The notes under the pieces are model-generated. The model had not been told where the DNA came from, ran no database searches, and saw only the letters and a list, made by a program, of their open reading frames with translations. From Deltaproteobacteria bacterium (GTDB lineage Bacteria > Desulfobacterota > Desulfobacteria > Desulfobacterales > ETH-SRB1), in assembly GCA_030627405.1 (NCBI GenBank), contig DAOUSD010000133.1, forward strand, positions 1-5,881: a stretch of 5,881 bases of DNA. Direction: 5' to 3'. Shown one piece after another: positions 5,841-5,881 of this stretch (positions are counted from its first letter, which is position 1; the number at the start of each line of letters is the position of its first letter). The translations under genes were made by a program, and so were the position numbers.

Positions 5841-5881
5841 ATGAGAGATTTTAGAGAACTTAAACCTAAAATGAGCGATTA
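5841..5881 (+). pseudogene. Start of a four-helix-bundle (TIGR02436-type) reading frame, divergent after LK, partial
   Basis: The frame begins MRDFRELK, as in the left copy, with AAGGGA (5830-5835) 5 nt before the ATG. It then reads PKMSD in place of the family-typical VWEKAH, and the window ends in the middle of the next codon (TA-), which may be a stop. Losing the VWxKAH segment directly after the start makes an intact family protein unlikely. A deletion or rearrangement junction near 5864 is the simplest reading. A longer divergent product cannot be excluded without downstream sequence. Confidence 0.5.

Larger units (their letters stand above)
5782..5881 (+). mobile_element. Second copy of the TTAGC-heptamer / four-helix-bundle element, cut by window end
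   Basis: Positions 5782..5864 match the reverse complement of 66..148 at 79 of 83 positions without gaps. They carry the TTTTCAA-CTGTGC head, heptamer array, ribosome binding site and the start of the four-helix-bundle frame. After CTTAAA the two copies diverge completely. No closing inverted-repeat arm is seen before the window ends, so its far boundary is unknown. It faces right, away from asnS and opposite to the left copy. Confidence 0.6.

Overview
The window is a compact, AT-rich chromosomal segment from a bacterium. It holds three full-length housekeeping-type genes: ribonuclease G (rng), a large fused radical-SAM protein of the TIGR03960+TIGR03936/DUF2344 type, and asparaginyl-tRNA synthetase (asnS). 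The radical-SAM fusion directly upstream of rng is an arrangement I associate with Desulfobacterota (Deltaproteobacteria) and related anaerobes. A low-GC sulfate-reducer-like organism is therefore my best guess, but it rests on recalled gene neighbourhoods and not on a phylogenetic marker.

Layout. The radical-SAM gene (4240 to 1706, minus) and rng (1701 to 157, minus) form a tight two-gene operon with a 4-nt gap and no obvious ribosome binding site for rng. asnS is divergent, on the plus strand. Its best start is 4371, preceded by a good Shine-Dalgarno, not the upstream in-frame ATG at 4320. The 130-bp divergent intergenic region (4241..4370) must hold the promoters for both directions. Only a weak candidate for asnS is visible.

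The unusual part is at the two edges. Immediately 3' of rng (about 6..156) and 3' of asnS (5782 to the window end) lie two copies of the same short element, in opposite, outward-facing orientation. They are 79/83 identical over the shared part. Each has a TGTGC box, an array of four NNTTAGC heptamers, a ribosome binding site, and an ATG opening a reading frame that begins MRDFRELK. This is the N-terminus typical of the four-helix-bundle / 23S rRNA intervening-sequence protein family (TIGR02436). In the left copy the frame is only 24 codons long: its first 14 residues look like the normal family N-terminus and the last ten (FIQKLTAQVE) look like a family C-terminus. That copy is closed by an inverted repeat of its own 5' end. 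I read it as a non-autonomous, internally deleted, MITE-like derivative of a four-helix-bundle gene cassette. The right copy departs from the family after LK and runs off the window.

How the parts work together. rng (rRNA/mRNA processing) and asnS (Asn-tRNA charging) are core RNA and translation functions. The radical-SAM protein has unknown chemistry, but its linkage to rng suggests an RNA- or ribosome-related role (inference). The edge elements sit co-oriented with, and just downstream of, the genes they follow, so they would be transcribed as structured 3' tails of those genes.
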